64,000 bases of DNA from Candidatus Leptovillus affinis (GTDB lineage Bacteria; Chloroflexota; Anaerolineae; Promineifilales; Promineifilaceae), in assembly GCA_016705235.1 (NCBI GenBank), contig JADIYP010000001.1, positions 1,426,001 to 1,490,000 of the forward strand, read 5' to 3'. Below, piece by piece: positions 8,460 to 18,700 of this stretch (the first letter of the stretch is position 1; each line of letters opens with the position of its first letter). The position numbers and the translations under genes were made by a program. The notes beneath the pieces were generated by a model. It was not told the origin of the DNA, ran no database searches, and saw only the letters and a list, made by a program, of their open reading frames with translations.

Positions 8460-9557
8460 ATGGCAATGAGCGAAAACATAGGGATGTGGGGACTGCGTGG
8501 TTTGGCGGCGATTATCGGTCTGTATATTGTCATCGGCACGCTGATTTCGGCGATCAAGACCTTTGTTTTGCCGCGCGGCGTGAATGTCTGGCTGACGCGG
8601 ATTGTATTTTGGGTTGTGGGGTTCTTTTTTCGGGTGCGGGCGAAAAAGGCGCGCACCTATGACGAACAAGACCGGATCATGGCTTTGTTTGCGCCGGTGG
8701 GTCTGCTGGTGATGCCTGTCGTTTTGCTGACCTTGATTTTAATCGGCTACATGTTCCTGTTTTGGGCGATTGATCCGCAGCCGGTGGCCGATGCGATGCG
8801 CTACAGCGGCTCGTCGCTGTTGACGTTGGGGTATGCATCCGGCGGCACGATTCCCTACAAGCTGTTGGAGTTTTCCGAGGCGATGATTGGTTTGATATTG
8901 GTCGCGTTGTTGATCGCCTATTTGCCAACGATTTACGCGGCGTTTTCCAGAAGGGAAACGGCCGTTTCCCTCCTCGAAAACCGCGCTTCATCCCCGCCGT
9001 CGGCGGCGCAATTTGTCAGCCGTTCCTACCGCACCGGCGAACTGGAAACCCTGAACGAAGTGTGGTCCGATTGGCAAATCTGGTTTGCCGAACTGCGTGA
9101 AAGCCATACGTCGCTTGCCCCGCTCTCCTTTTTCCGCTCGCCGCAAATTGGAGTTTCCTGGGTAACGGCCGCCGGGACTGTGCTGGATTCGGCGGCCCTG
9201 ATATTATCGGCCGTGGACGTGCCGCCGGAGCCGCGGGCGGCATTTTGCATTCGCGGCGGTTATCTGGCGCTGCGCGATATTGCCGCGTTTTTTAATCTCA
9301 GTTTTGATGCGAATCCGCAGGCGGCCGACCCGATCAGCATCAGCCGAGAAGAGTTTGCTGCCGTGGTCGCCGAATTAACCGCCGAAGGCGTGCCCATCGT
9401 GGCCGATCTGGACCAGGCGTGGCGCGATTTTGCCGGTTGGCGGGTGAATTATGACACTGTGCTGCTAAAATTGGCCGCGATCACGCTGGCTCCCTATGCC
9501 CCGTGGTCGTCGGATCGCTCGGCTGTTGTGCCGGGTAAGCGGAATTTGAGGGGCTAA
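8460..9557 (+). CDS. Membrane protein with ion-channel-like core and soluble C-terminus
   Basis: About 365 aa with three to four TM helices in the first 175 residues and a soluble helical remainder. Between helices lies MRYSGSSLLTLGYASGG, which resembles a potassium-channel pore helix and filter (TLGYASG against TVGYGD), so a divergent ion channel is plausible but not demonstrated. The ATG at 8460 is 9 nt downstream of GGAGAGG; the ATG at 8451 directly abuts that site and is disfavoured. The C-terminal 190 residues match no domain I know. Single gene, divergent from the metallophosphoesterase. Confidence 0.75.
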   Translation: MAMSENIGMWGLRGLAAIIGLYIVIGTLISAIKTFVLPRGVNVWLTRIVFWVVGFFFRVRAKKARTYDEQDRIMALFAPVGLLVMPVVLLTLILIGYMFLFWAIDPQPVADAMRYSGSSLLTLGYASGGTIPYKLLEFSEAMIGLILVALLIAYLPTIYAAFSRRETAVSLLENRASSPPSAAQFVSRSYRTGELETLNEVWSDWQIWFAELRESHTSLAPLSFFRSPQIGVSWVTAAGTVLDSAALILSAVDVPPEPRAAFCIRGGYLALRDIAAFFNLSFDANPQAADPISISREEFAAVVAELTAEGVPIVADLDQAWRDFAGWRVNYDTVLLKLAAITLAPYAPWSSDRSAVVPGKRNLRG

Positions 9558-9603
9558 CTATCAAGGAGACGACATGAGCGCAGGCTCAATACCATGAATG
9601 AAA

Positions 9604-9669
9604 GGGACACGGATGAACACGGATTTTCACGGATTGTTATCCGTGTTCATCTGCGTCAATCTGTGTCCC
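9604..9669. repeat. Inverted repeat of the GGACACGGATGAACACGG type
   Basis: The left arm GGGACACGGATGAACACGGA and the right arm ending in TCTGTGTCCC are near-complementary and can form a long hairpin. It lies between the channel-like gene and the SDR gene, 20 bp before the SDR start. It may be a terminator or a mobile palindrome; only one copy is in the window. Confidence 0.7.
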
Positions 9670-9688
9670 ATTTTCGAAGGAGAAAACT

Positions 9689-10558
9689 ATGACAGAAGGA
9701 AACGGCCGTTTACACGGCCAAACCGTGTTAATCACCGGGGCGACATCCGGCATTGGCGAGGTGGCGGCCCACCAGTTGGCCGGGATGGGCGCGCGTGTCG
9801 TCATCGTTGCCCGCAGCCCGGAGAAAGGCGCGCAAACAATGGCCAGCATCCAGAAAACAACCGGCAGCCAGGCCGTCGAGCTGCTGCTGGCCGATTTGTC
9901 TGCGCAGGCCGATATTCGCCGACTGGCGGCTGAATTTAAGGCGGGGCACGACAGGTTGGATGTGCTGGTAAATAATGCCGGTGTCTTTAACCTCAGCCGC
10001 GAATTGAGCCGTGATGGCATCGAGATGACCTGGGCGACCAACCATCTCAATTACTTTTTGCTGACCAATTTGCTGCTGGACGTGCTGAAAGCCAGCGCCC
10101 CGGCGCGCATTGTCAACGTCTCCTCAGATGCCCATCGCGGCGGCAGCATTCGCTTCGACGACCTGGGCGGGGCAGAAAAGTACAGCAGTTGGCAGGCATA
10201 CAGCCAGTCCAAATTGGCGAATGTGCTGTTTTCTTATGAGCTGGCGCGCCGGTTAACCGGCTCCGGCGTGGCGGTTAATGCGCTGCATCCCGGATTTGTG
10301 CGCACCAATTTTGCCCGCAATAACGGCCGTTTCTCCCGCCTGCTCGTCCCCATCTTCCAACTGGCCGCCATCAGCCCGGAAAAAGGCGCCGAGACGATGG
10401 TTTATCTGGCCTCGTCGCCGGAGGTTGCCGGGGTGAGCGGCAGCTATTTTGACAAAAAGAAGGCGGTGCGCAGCGCGGAGGCTTCTTATGATGAGGCGGT
10501 TGCCCGACAGTTGTGGGAGGTGAGCGCGCAAATGGTGGGGTTGGAAACGGCCGTCTAA
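9689..10558 (+). CDS. Short-chain dehydrogenase/reductase (retinol dehydrogenase-like)
   Basis: NAD(P)-dependent oxidoreductase of 289 aa with a Rossmann fold. The cofactor motif TGATSGIG is at residues 16-23, NNAG follows the fourth strand, the structural NVSS segment is present and the catalytic YSQSK supplies Tyr and Lys. LHPGFVRTNF after the active site is typical of the retinol dehydrogenase/WWOX-like SDR branch. The basic ARSPEK after the second strand suggests NADPH preference. GAAGGAG precedes the ATG. The gene is convergent with the S9 peptidase, separated by a strong hairpin. Substrate unknown. Confidence 0.92.
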   Translation: MTEGNGRLHGQTVLITGATSGIGEVAAHQLAGMGARVVIVARSPEKGAQTMASIQKTTGSQAVELLLADLSAQADIRRLAAEFKAGHDRLDVLVNNAGVFNLSRELSRDGIEMTWATNHLNYFLLTNLLLDVLKASAPARIVNVSSDAHRGGSIRFDDLGGAEKYSSWQAYSQSKLANVLFSYELARRLTGSGVAVNALHPGFVRTNFARNNGRFSRLLVPIFQLAAISPEKGAETMVYLASSPEVAGVSGSYFDKKKAVRSAEASYDEAVARQLWEVSAQMVGLETAV

Positions 10559-10571
10559 CTTTGTAAGGTTT

Positions 10572-10605
10572 AGACCTGACAGGTTTTCTAAAACCTGTCA
10601 GGTCT
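10572..10605. terminator. Hairpin between convergent genes
   Basis: AGACCTGACAGGTTTT and its complement AAAACCTGTCAGGTCT are separated by only CT, giving a 16-bp perfect stem with A/T at the loop end. The position between the SDR stop and the peptidase stop fits a bidirectional transcription terminator. Confidence 0.75.
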
Positions 10606-10610
10606 GCCAG

Positions 10611-12625
10611 TTACTTCAGATACTTCTCAAACCAGCCCAAAATATGGTTCAAACGCACGATGCGGCGGTCGGTACGGCCGTTGCGCGAAAGCCCGTGCGG
10701 TTCATCCGGGAAGAGTACCAGCTCGGTATCGACGCCCAATCGTTTCAGGGCCACAAACACCTGCTCGCCCTGTTCCTGCGCCACGCGGTAATCGGCCTGA
10801 CTGTGGATTACCTTGGTGGGCGTTTTGGCGTTGCCGATGTATTTCATGGGCGACTGCTGCCAGTAATGGTCCAAATTATCGAAGGGCGGTTTGTTTTGAC
10901 CGAGCGATTGCTGGAACGCCCAGTTGAAATCGCTGGACCCCCACATGCTGATGAGATTGTTCACGCCTCGCTGGGTAACGGCCGCTTTAAACCGCTGCGT
11001 CCGCCCAATGATCATCGTGGTCATGTAGCCGCCGTAACTGCCGCCGGTTACGCCCATGCGCGCCGTGTCGATGTAGGGCTGACTGGCCATGTAGTCGGCC
11101 CAGGCCATCACATCGTCGTAATCGACTGTGCCCCATTGGTGCCAGATGGCTTTGCTGTGCGCTTCGCCGTACCCTTGCCCGCCGCGCGGATTGCTGAAAT
11201 AAACCACATAGCCGTGCGCCGCCAGGTAGAAAAATTCGTGCATGAAGGCGTTGCCATACTGCACCTGCGGCCCGCCGTGAATTTCCAGGATAGACGGGTA
11301 GGTTTGCGCCGGGTCAAAATCGGGCGGGAATAAGATCCAGCCATGTAAATCGTAACCATCGGCGGCTTTAAACCAGACTTCTTCAATCTGGCCCATGTCG
11401 AGGCGTTTGAGCCAGGTGTCGTTGAGATGGGTGAGCTGGCGGGAACGGCCGTTCTTCCCATCATACACAAATAATTCTCCAGGCCGCATCATGGTGTTCA
11501 GGACGTAGGTCATTTTTTGTTGCGCGGCGTCCCAGGTAGCCGAACTGATCAGGCCATGCTCAGGCAGCAGCCGAGTGACCGTTGGTTCGTCGTCCAACGA
11601 GACCTGGTAAAGCGCGGTGTCGCCGTGATGGGAAACCTGCACGAAAAGGGATTGGCTGTCGTTGGTCCAGACGGGGGCATGGGCTGCCCGCCGCCCATAT
11701 CGCCGCTGGTGACGTCCTGGCAGTGCAGATCGGTTTGGGCGGTGAGGTTGCGCGCCGGCGCGCGGCCATCGACGGGCACAATCCATAAACTGGTGTTGCG
11801 CCACCACTGCCCTTCCGCGTCTACGCCCAGATAGGCCAGATAACGGCCGTCGGGCGAAAAAACAGGCGTGTATTTGGGTCCGATGGGGGCGTCGATTTGC
11901 CGCCAATTCTGGCCGTCGGCATCCATGACGAACAAATCCTCGCGGTCTGGGGCCTGGTCGGGGTCGGGTTGGCGGTTGGAGGTGAAGGCGATGAAACGGC
12001 CGTCTGGCGACCAGGCCGGGTGTCCTTCATCGTAGATGGGGCTGTTGGTAAGCTGGGTGGCTTTGCCACTTTGGGCGTCGATGCGCCAGATGTGCCAGCG
12101 TTCGTCGGGCAGGTAGCCGACGCCATCTAACTTAAAGAAGGTGCGGGTGGTGATGTGGCGGGCGACAATGCCCAGTTTTTTCTTTTGCTCGTCGGCTTCG
12201 CGTTCCAGGGCTGCCGGATCGGGTTTAAGGAAGGCGCAGAGCAGGGTACGGCCGTCGGGCGACCAGTGCAAACTGCCGAATTGTCCTTTGAGATCGGTTA
12301 ACGGCCGTGCCTCGCCGCCGCTCAGGGAGATGAGATGGATTTGCATCTGTTTTTCATCCTGGCGATTGGAGAGGAAGGCGATGGTACGGCCGTCGGGCGA
12401 CCAGTGGGCAGCGGTGTCTACCTGGTTGCCATAAGTAAACTGCTGCGGGCGACCCGCGCCGGTTGGCACGAGCCAGAGATTGCTATATTTCTTTTCGGTT
12501 TTTTTGTCGATGCGTTGGATGGCGGTGATGGCGAAACGGCCGTCGGGTGAAATGTGCGCGTCGTTGATCAGGGTAAAACGGTACAGGTCTTCGGCGGAAA
12601 TACGAGGTTTAGATTTTACAGGCAT
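10611..12625 (-). pseudogene. S9 prolyl oligopeptidase-family peptidase, frameshifted
   Basis: Dipeptidyl aminopeptidase/acylaminoacyl-peptidase-like serine peptidase split in two frames. The N-terminal frame (12625 to about 11680) encodes a WD40/TolB-like propeller with repeated SPDGR blades. The C-terminal frame (about 11680 to 10611) encodes the hydrolase domain, with Ser in GGSYGGYM, Asp in HSQADYRV and His in EPHGLSRNGR. Reading passes from DMGGGQP to HAPVWTNDSQ only if one base is restored near 11681-11683, beside a run of C. All catalytic residues survive and the rest is clean, so a recent mutation or a sequencing error is likely. GGAG precedes the ATG at 12625. Confidence 0.85.
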
Positions 12626-12747
12626 ATGCTTCTCCAGTGGGATTCGATAATTATCTAACGCGCCTATGTTAACCCATGAACCATCGGATTGGCAATGAAT
12701 AAAAAGCGCCTCTCTGGGAAGAGCCTAAGGGTTGGGGTTCAAATAAA

Positions 12748-12888
<141 letters not shown>

Positions 12889-12895
12889 TAAACCC

Positions 12896-13003
12896 CTAGC
12901 AGTTTGTCGGAAAAGTACCCGTAGACGCGGTTTCTTACCGCGTCTTCCAGAGGCGGGGTAAGGATACCCCGGCTACAAAAAGAGGTTCTCCGACAGACTG
13001 CTG
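12896..13003 (+). repeat. 108-bp palindromic element, copy 2
   Basis: Full copy running from CTAGCAGTTTGTCGG to CCGACAGACTGCTGG, 24 bp downstream of the MFS gene's stop. It differs from the consensus at a few positions (GTAGACGCGG). Its location just past a 3' end suggests a role as a transcript-end hairpin or a preferred insertion site. Confidence 0.95.
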
Positions 13004-13027
13004 GGGTCTAAGAAGCAGCGCTAGCTC

Positions 13028-14203
13028 TTAGCGGGGATTCAGCCAACCGCGCGCCAGAGCCAGGACCATGAGAACAATGGCCACCAGGGTGAAGCTGGCA
13101 GTGCCGGCAAACATCACCTGTCCACCCCAGCGGTCAAAGACGTAGCCGCTCAGGGCGCTGCTAAACAGGGGAGCCAGCCCAACCAGACAGGCGCCCATGA
13201 TGGCCTGCGCGGTGGATTTCCAGCCGTCGGGGGTGCGCTGGTTGATCAGGTAAACGGTGGTGACAAAAAATAGGCCATAACCCACGCCCTTGAGTGTGGC
13301 GGCGGCGAGCAAAAAGTTGGGTGTGCGGGCCAGGGCGTGGCCGTAAACGGCCGTTGCAATCACCACCAGCGCGGCCAACAAGATTTTCGGCGCGCCAAAC
13401 CGGCGCATCAGGTTGTCGCTGGCCCGCATGATCGGCACTTCGGCCAGCGCCGAAAAGCCAAACATCAGGCCGACATAGCTGCGCGTGCCGCCTAAATCGG
13501 TCATGAAGATGCCGCCAAAGATGAACGTGGAAATGAGCGAGACGCCGCTTAGAAAAGAGATGGCAAATAGCGTCAGCAGGCCAGGGTCTCTCAACAGCAG
13601 CCAGGCAGAACCAGATGGCTGGCGGTCGCGGACGGGTTGTTCTTCCAGGTGGCTGATGAGAAGGACGCAGGGAACGGCCGTTACCGCCGCCGCATAAAAC
13701 ATCCAGCCATACCCCAACCGCTGCCAGGCCATGCCACACACAATCGAGACCAGGGCAAACCCCAACGACCCCCACAGACGCATCGACCCATAACTCAGCC
13801 GACGGCTGACCGCCATCTGGGCGATTAGCCCATCGCCAATGGGGCTGGTTGGGCTGCGGAAAGCGGCCAGCAGCAGCATGACCGGCATAAATCCCCAAAA
13901 GGTTTGTGGCTGGCGCAGCAGCAGCAGCGCCACAATCCAGCCAATGAGGGCGATTTGTAACATACGCAGCCGCCAGCCGCGCCGGTCGGCCAAAGCCGCC
14001 AGATATGGCCCCAGCAGGATGGCCATCAGGGGGTTAAAAATTGCCAGCACGCCGACTTCAAAACCACTTAATCCGCGTTCGTTCGCCAGGTAAACATTTA
14101 GAAACGGGTCATAAGCAGCTACAAATGACCAGTAAAACCAATAAAACAAAGACCCCAACACCAGGGGTGTAGACGAAATTCGGCTCAAGCTGCGAGTTAA
14201 CAT
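13028..14203 (-). CDS. MFS transporter
   Basis: Integral inner-membrane secondary transporter of 391 aa with about 12 hydrophobic helices, the usual length for the major facilitator superfamily. The loop between helices 2 and 3 holds LADRRGWRLRML, the MFS motif-A region, and YGSMRLWGSLGFAL resembles the MFS_1-like/LacY-HcaT branch. FFVTTVYLINQRTPDGWKSTAQ lies in the C-terminal half. Substrate cannot be inferred, as no metabolic gene is adjacent. It sits alone with a 108-bp repeat immediately downstream and a 330-bp repeat-containing gap upstream. Confidence 0.88.
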   Translation of the reverse strand: MLTRSLSRISSTPLVLGSLFYWFYWSFVAAYDPFLNVYLANERGLSGFEVGVLAIFNPLMAILLGPYLAALADRRGWRLRMLQIALIGWIVALLLLRQPQTFWGFMPVMLLLAAFRSPTSPIGDGLIAQMAVSRRLSYGSMRLWGSLGFALVSIVCGMAWQRLGYGWMFYAAAVTAVPCVLLISHLEEQPVRDRQPSGSAWLLLRDPGLLTLFAISFLSGVSLISTFIFGGIFMTDLGGTRSYVGLMFGFSALAEVPIMRASDNLMRRFGAPKILLAALVVIATAVYGHALARTPNFLLAAATLKGVGYGLFFVTTVYLINQRTPDGWKSTAQAIMGACLVGLAPLFSSALSGYVFDRWGGQVMFAGTASFTLVAIVLMVLALARGWLNPR

Positions 14204-14330
14204 AAGTGATATTGCTCTAAAATTTGAAGAGTGACAGACGTATTGAAGGAGGGAATTGGGTGATGGCGCGAAAAAATTGCGCCAGGAAACGATGATGATT
14301 TGGGAACGCGGATTAAATAGTCTACAGGAG

Positions 14331-14391
14331 ATTGGACAGTAGAGATTGAGGATTGAACCAGTCTCTACTCTCTAATCTCCAATCCCCGTTC
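14331..14391. repeat. Imperfect inverted repeat GGAGATTGGACAGTAGAGA
   Basis: GGAGATTGG...AGTAGAGATTG is followed by CAGTCTCTACTCTCTAATCT, which can pair with it. The flanking CTGCAAGTCGTTTCATGCAC recurs in altered form near 31.36 kb, and a similar GGAGATTGAACCAGTCT arm is at 29.6 kb. No gene was found in the 14204-14537 gap. Confidence 0.6.
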
Positions 14392-14415
14392 TGCAAGTCG
14401 TTTCATGCACATTCC

Positions 14416-14524
14416 CTAGCAGTTTGTCGGAAAAGTACCTGTAGCCGCAATTTCTTACCGCGTCTTCCAGAGGCGGGGTAAGGATACCCCGGCTACAAAA
14501 AGAGGTTCTCCGACAGACTGCTAG
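14416..14524 (+). repeat. 108-bp palindromic element, copy 3
   Basis: Full copy bounded by CTAG on both sides, 14 bp downstream of the stop codon of the receiver-kinase gene at 14538. The sequence is near consensus (CCTGTAGCCGCAATTTC on the left arm). Confidence 0.95.
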
Positions 14525-14537
14525 ACGGCGGCGGTTG

Positions 14538-15713
14538 TCACGGAGAGGGTAACGGCGCGTCTTCAGGCACGGCCGTTTGGGGAAGGGTGAAATAAAAGGT
14601 GCTGCCTTCGCCAGGTTGGCTTTCGACGCCGACGCTGCCCCCTAATCGTTTGATGATGCGTTCTACCACGGAAAGACCTAAACCAAACCCCTCGATTTTC
14701 TTTGGTTTTAGCCGTTCGAAGGGCACGAATAGGCGTTTCATGTCGTTTGGGGAGATGCCGCTGCCGTTGTCGCGGATCCAAAAGCGGATCATGTGGTCTG
14801 GTTGAAGGGTGCTGCCAAGTTCCAGGTAAGGTGGATGACCTCCGTATTTGATGCCGTTGCTGATGTAGTTTGCCCAGACTTCTTCGATCCAGGGGGCGTG
14901 GCCTACGGCCGTTGGCCAATCTGTAGGGTACACAATTTCCGCCTGGCTGTTCTCGATCAGGAAAGACAGCCGTCGGTTCGATTCGCACACGATGTCATAC
15001 ATGTTGAGCGGTTGTGGATCGACGGCTTGTTGGCGAATCCCGGCCAAGAGGAGCAGTTCGTCGATGATCACATTCATTTTTAGCCCGGACTGGAGGATAC
15101 GATCCAGGTTTCTCTGGCCGCGGTCGTCTAAGTTTTCGCTGTAATATTTTTGCAGCAGTTCTACGTAGCCAATAATGGCGGCGAGGGGGTTTTTTAGATC
15201 ATGCGCCACCGTGTGGGCAAAGGCGTCTAGTTCCTGGTTGCGCGCCTGTAATTCTTGGGTATACGCTTCCAGCCGTTGGCGTTCGATTTGTAGTTGTTCC
15301 AGAAAGGCGTGTTCCTGATCGCGTAGACGTTTTTTCTCCAGGGCGGCGCTGAGGCGGGCGTTTAGCAGAACAGGGTTGAAGGGCTTGATGAGGTAATCTT
15401 CGGCGCCCATTTCGATGCAGCGGACGGCGTTGTCGATTTCGTCTTGGGCGGAGATGACGATGACGGGCACATTGATGATTTGTTTGTCTTGCTGCATGGC
15501 TTCCAGCACCTGGAAGCCGTTGAGTTCAGGCATAACAATGTCTAAGAGCATCAGGTCGTAACGGCCGTTGCCCAAACACTCCAGAGCCAGACGGCCGTTT
15601 TCCGCTTCCGTGGTCTGGAAACCTTGCTGTTGCAGGACGCGCGCCAGTTTGACCCGGTTCAGGCGATTGTCATCCACAATCAGAATGTGTGCGTTAGATT
15701 TGTTGACTTCCAT
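14538..15713 (-). CDS. Receiver-histidine kinase hybrid (REC-HisKA-HATPase)
   Basis: Soluble 391-aa signalling protein with an N-terminal receiver, the reverse of classical hybrid kinases. Residues 10-125 are a full receiver: VDDNRLN, phospho-Asp in LMLLDIVMPELNG, K in YLIKPF. A coiled coil (130-165) leads to HisKA with phospho-His in HTVAHDLKNPL. The ATPase domain has the N box (WANYISNGIKYG), DNGSGI and GFGLGLSVVERI. Such proteins are usually controlled by phosphorylation of their own receiver from another kinase. It lies 80 bp downstream of the large hybrid kinase on the same strand, so the two may form one phosphorelay. Confidence 0.93.
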   Translation of the reverse strand: MEVNKSNAHILIVDDNRLNRVKLARVLQQQGFQTTEAENGRLALECLGNGRYDLMLLDIVMPELNGFQVLEAMQQDKQIINVPVIVISAQDEIDNAVRCIEMGAEDYLIKPFNPVLLNARLSAALEKKRLRDQEHAFLEQLQIERQRLEAYTQELQARNQELDAFAHTVAHDLKNPLAAIIGYVELLQKYYSENLDDRGQRNLDRILQSGLKMNVIIDELLLLAGIRQQAVDPQPLNMYDIVCESNRRLSFLIENSQAEIVYPTDWPTAVGHAPWIEEVWANYISNGIKYGGHPPYLELGSTLQPDHMIRFWIRDNGSGISPNDMKRLFVPFERLKPKKIEGFGLGLSVVERIIKRLGGSVGVESQPGEGSTFYFTLPQTAVPEDAPLPSP

Positions 15714-15793
15714 AATGACCAGCGACCCAAATTGTCGTTTTTGCCGCCCTGCTCAAACCCTTAGGGTCTGAACAGTTGTGCAAAATTTTGCTT

Positions 15794-18700
15794 TTAACCG
15801 GCTTTCAGGGCTTCCAAAGCCCACACAACCGGTTCAAAAGCGGCCTCTATCTGCGTGATCAAAGCCTGACAATTTTCAATTTGTCCTGATTTTGCCATAG
15901 TTTCCAATTGCAGGCACAAATTGGCCAGGGTAAAGGCCCCAAATTCGGCGCTGTTGGCCTTCAGGCTGTGCGAGGCCATGTGCAGCGCCGGGACATCGCC
16001 ATGGTTGGCGGCATTACGGATTCTGTTGAGCAAGATCGGCGCATCGTGTAAATAAACGTCGATTAACTCGTTGAGAATCTCTTTGTCGCCGCCAAGCGAG
16101 GTGGACAAATTGGCAAGGCCGCGTGGATTGAGCACGGCCGTTTCTTCTTCATCGGGTTCATCGGGTGGCGCGGAAACGGCCGTATCCGGTTCCAACCCAG
16201 GCGGGCAGGCGGTCAGCGCGGCAATCAACGCTTCCAGACGCAGCGGTTTAACCAGGTAGCCGCTCATCCCCGCCGCCAGGCAGGCGGCCTGTTCTTCGGC
16301 CGTCACATTGGCTGTCAGGGCAATGATTTGCGGTTGTTGTTCGGCCGGCAGACGGCGGCGGATCAGCTGTGTGGCTGTCAGGCCATCCATTTCGGGCATC
16401 TGAATATCCATCAAAATCAGGTCATACACATGATTTTTTAATCGAGCTACCACTTGCAGTCCATTCTCGGCCAAATCGGGCTGATACCCCAGACGCTGCA
16501 AGACGGTTTGCATTAATTTTTGGTTGGTAGGCGTGTCTTCGGCCAGCAAAATGCGCAGCGGGTGGCGGCTGCCCAACTGTTGGTCGAACAAGCTGTTGGA
16601 CGAGCTTGCCCGTTGAGTCGGCGTGTCGAGTTCGCCGCTGAATAGGCTGACCAATGTATTGTGCAGAATTTGGGCGTTGATCGGTTTGGTGAGTGTGGCG
16701 GTAAATTGCCCGTCATTGGTAAGCGGCTGGCTGCGCCCGGCCGGGCGCAGCAAAATAAGCGGCGGCGTCTGGTCCGCCATTTCTGCCTGGGCTGCTTCCG
16801 CCAGCGCCAGTCCATCTTGTCCGGGCAGCGCCAGAGCAACCAGAACAACGTCATAAGGCGGCTGCTGCGCCAACAGCTTCAGGGCTTCGCCGGGGTTGCC
16901 GGTGCGGACAATTTGCATGCCCCATTTTTTTAGCTGCACAGCGAGGATGCGCCCGCCGGCGCTGTCTACATCCACCAATAAGGCGCGCTTTTCGGCAAGT
17001 ATAGGCTGCTGCATTTTTAAAAAGGCGGGCGTAGGCGCAGGGACTTTTCGGGTGACCAGGGTAAAGGTGAAGGTGGACCCTTTGCCCAGGGTGCTGTTTA
17101 CGGAGATGGCCCCACCCATTAATTCGCACAGCCGCTGGCTGATGACCAGGCCCAATCCGGTGCCGCCGTAACGTCTGGTGGTGGACACATCGCCCTGGGT
17201 AAAGGCCTGAAACAACCGATCCAGTCGTTCTGGTGGGATGCCGATGCCGGTATCTTGCACGGCGAACTGGAGGATGTATCGATTGTTTTGGCTGGTTGGG
17301 GCGGTTACGCGCACCACGACTTCACCGTGATTGGTGAATTTGATGGCGTTGTTGAGCAGGTTCAAGAAAATCTGGCGCAGGCGTGCGCTGTCGCCCATGA
17401 TGTGGTGGGGGACGTTGGCTTCGATGTGGCAGGCGAGTTCCAGATTTTTTTGGGCGGCGGCTACGGCGACGATGTCCAGGGTTTTGTTGATGCACTCATG
17501 GAGGTCGAACGGCCGTGCCTCCAACTCCATTTTGCCGGCCTCAATTTTCGAGAAGTCTAAAATATCGTTGATGATAGCCAGCAGCGCTTCGCCGCTGTAT
17601 TGGATGGTGTTGGTAAATTCGCGCTGCTCCGGGGTGAGCGGCGTATCTTGCAGCAAGGTGGTCATGCCGATGACGCCGTTCATGGGCGTGCGGATTTCGT
17701 GGCTCATCATGGCCAGGAAATCGCTCTTGGTGCGGTTGGCTTCTTCGGCGGCCGCGCGGGCTTCTTCGGCTTTTTTGGTGGCGGCGGCCGATTCGGCCGT
17801 GCGCTGTTCTACTTTCTGCTCCAGGATGCGGTTGTACTCTTCGACACTGCGGTATAACCGCACATTTTGGATGGCAATGGCGGCAAAGTCGGCGATGGTT
17901 CTGAGGAGTTGGTCGTCGCGTTCGCTGAAGGATGTGCTGCCCTGGCGTTGGACCACGCCCAGCACGCCCAACACGACGCCGCCCTGCATGATGGGTAAAT
18001 AGAGGTGGGTTTCGGTTTGGGTCGCAGCGGAGGCATCCGTAGCGGTTTCATCCGTGGCGGAAGCATCCGTTTCCAACGGCAGCGTAACCATCAGCGGCTG
18101 GCCGGCCTGGATGACCTGGGCGACCGGCGAAGTTTGTGGGTCTGGTTCGTGATAGCGGCTAATTTTGTTTTCATCTAGGCCGTAGGAAGCTTCCAGGATC
18201 AGCTGTCCGGTGTTGGCGTCATTCAGCCAAATGGCGGTTTGCACGGCCGTTGTCAGCGTAATAGCCGCTTCGGTGACCTGGTTGAGCACTTCGTCGAGGT
18301 CTAATTGGGAGGTGATGGCCTGAGCGATTTGGGCCAGGATGGAGGCCAGGTCTGGCGGTTTGTTGAGAACGGCCGTCTGGAAAATCGGCCGTTCGTCGAT
18401 CTGAATGAGCAGCTGTAAGTGCCCCAGAGTGATAATGTCGTCGGTGAGCAGGCGTTCTGGGCTGTGGCCTACGGTACGGCCGTTGCGAAATGTGCCGTTG
18501 GTGCTGCCTAAATCCAAAATAAACAAATTGTTGGCCGACGGCCGTAAGATGGCGTGCTGCCGCGAAACGCCCAAATTAACCGCATCGAAAAGCGTCAGGT
18601 CGATCACGTTAGGTAGATCGGCGTCGCGGCCTAAAATGGCTTCGTCATGGATTTCCAGGGCAATTTCCTGATGGAGGTCCGTGACCAGGCTCAGGCGAAT

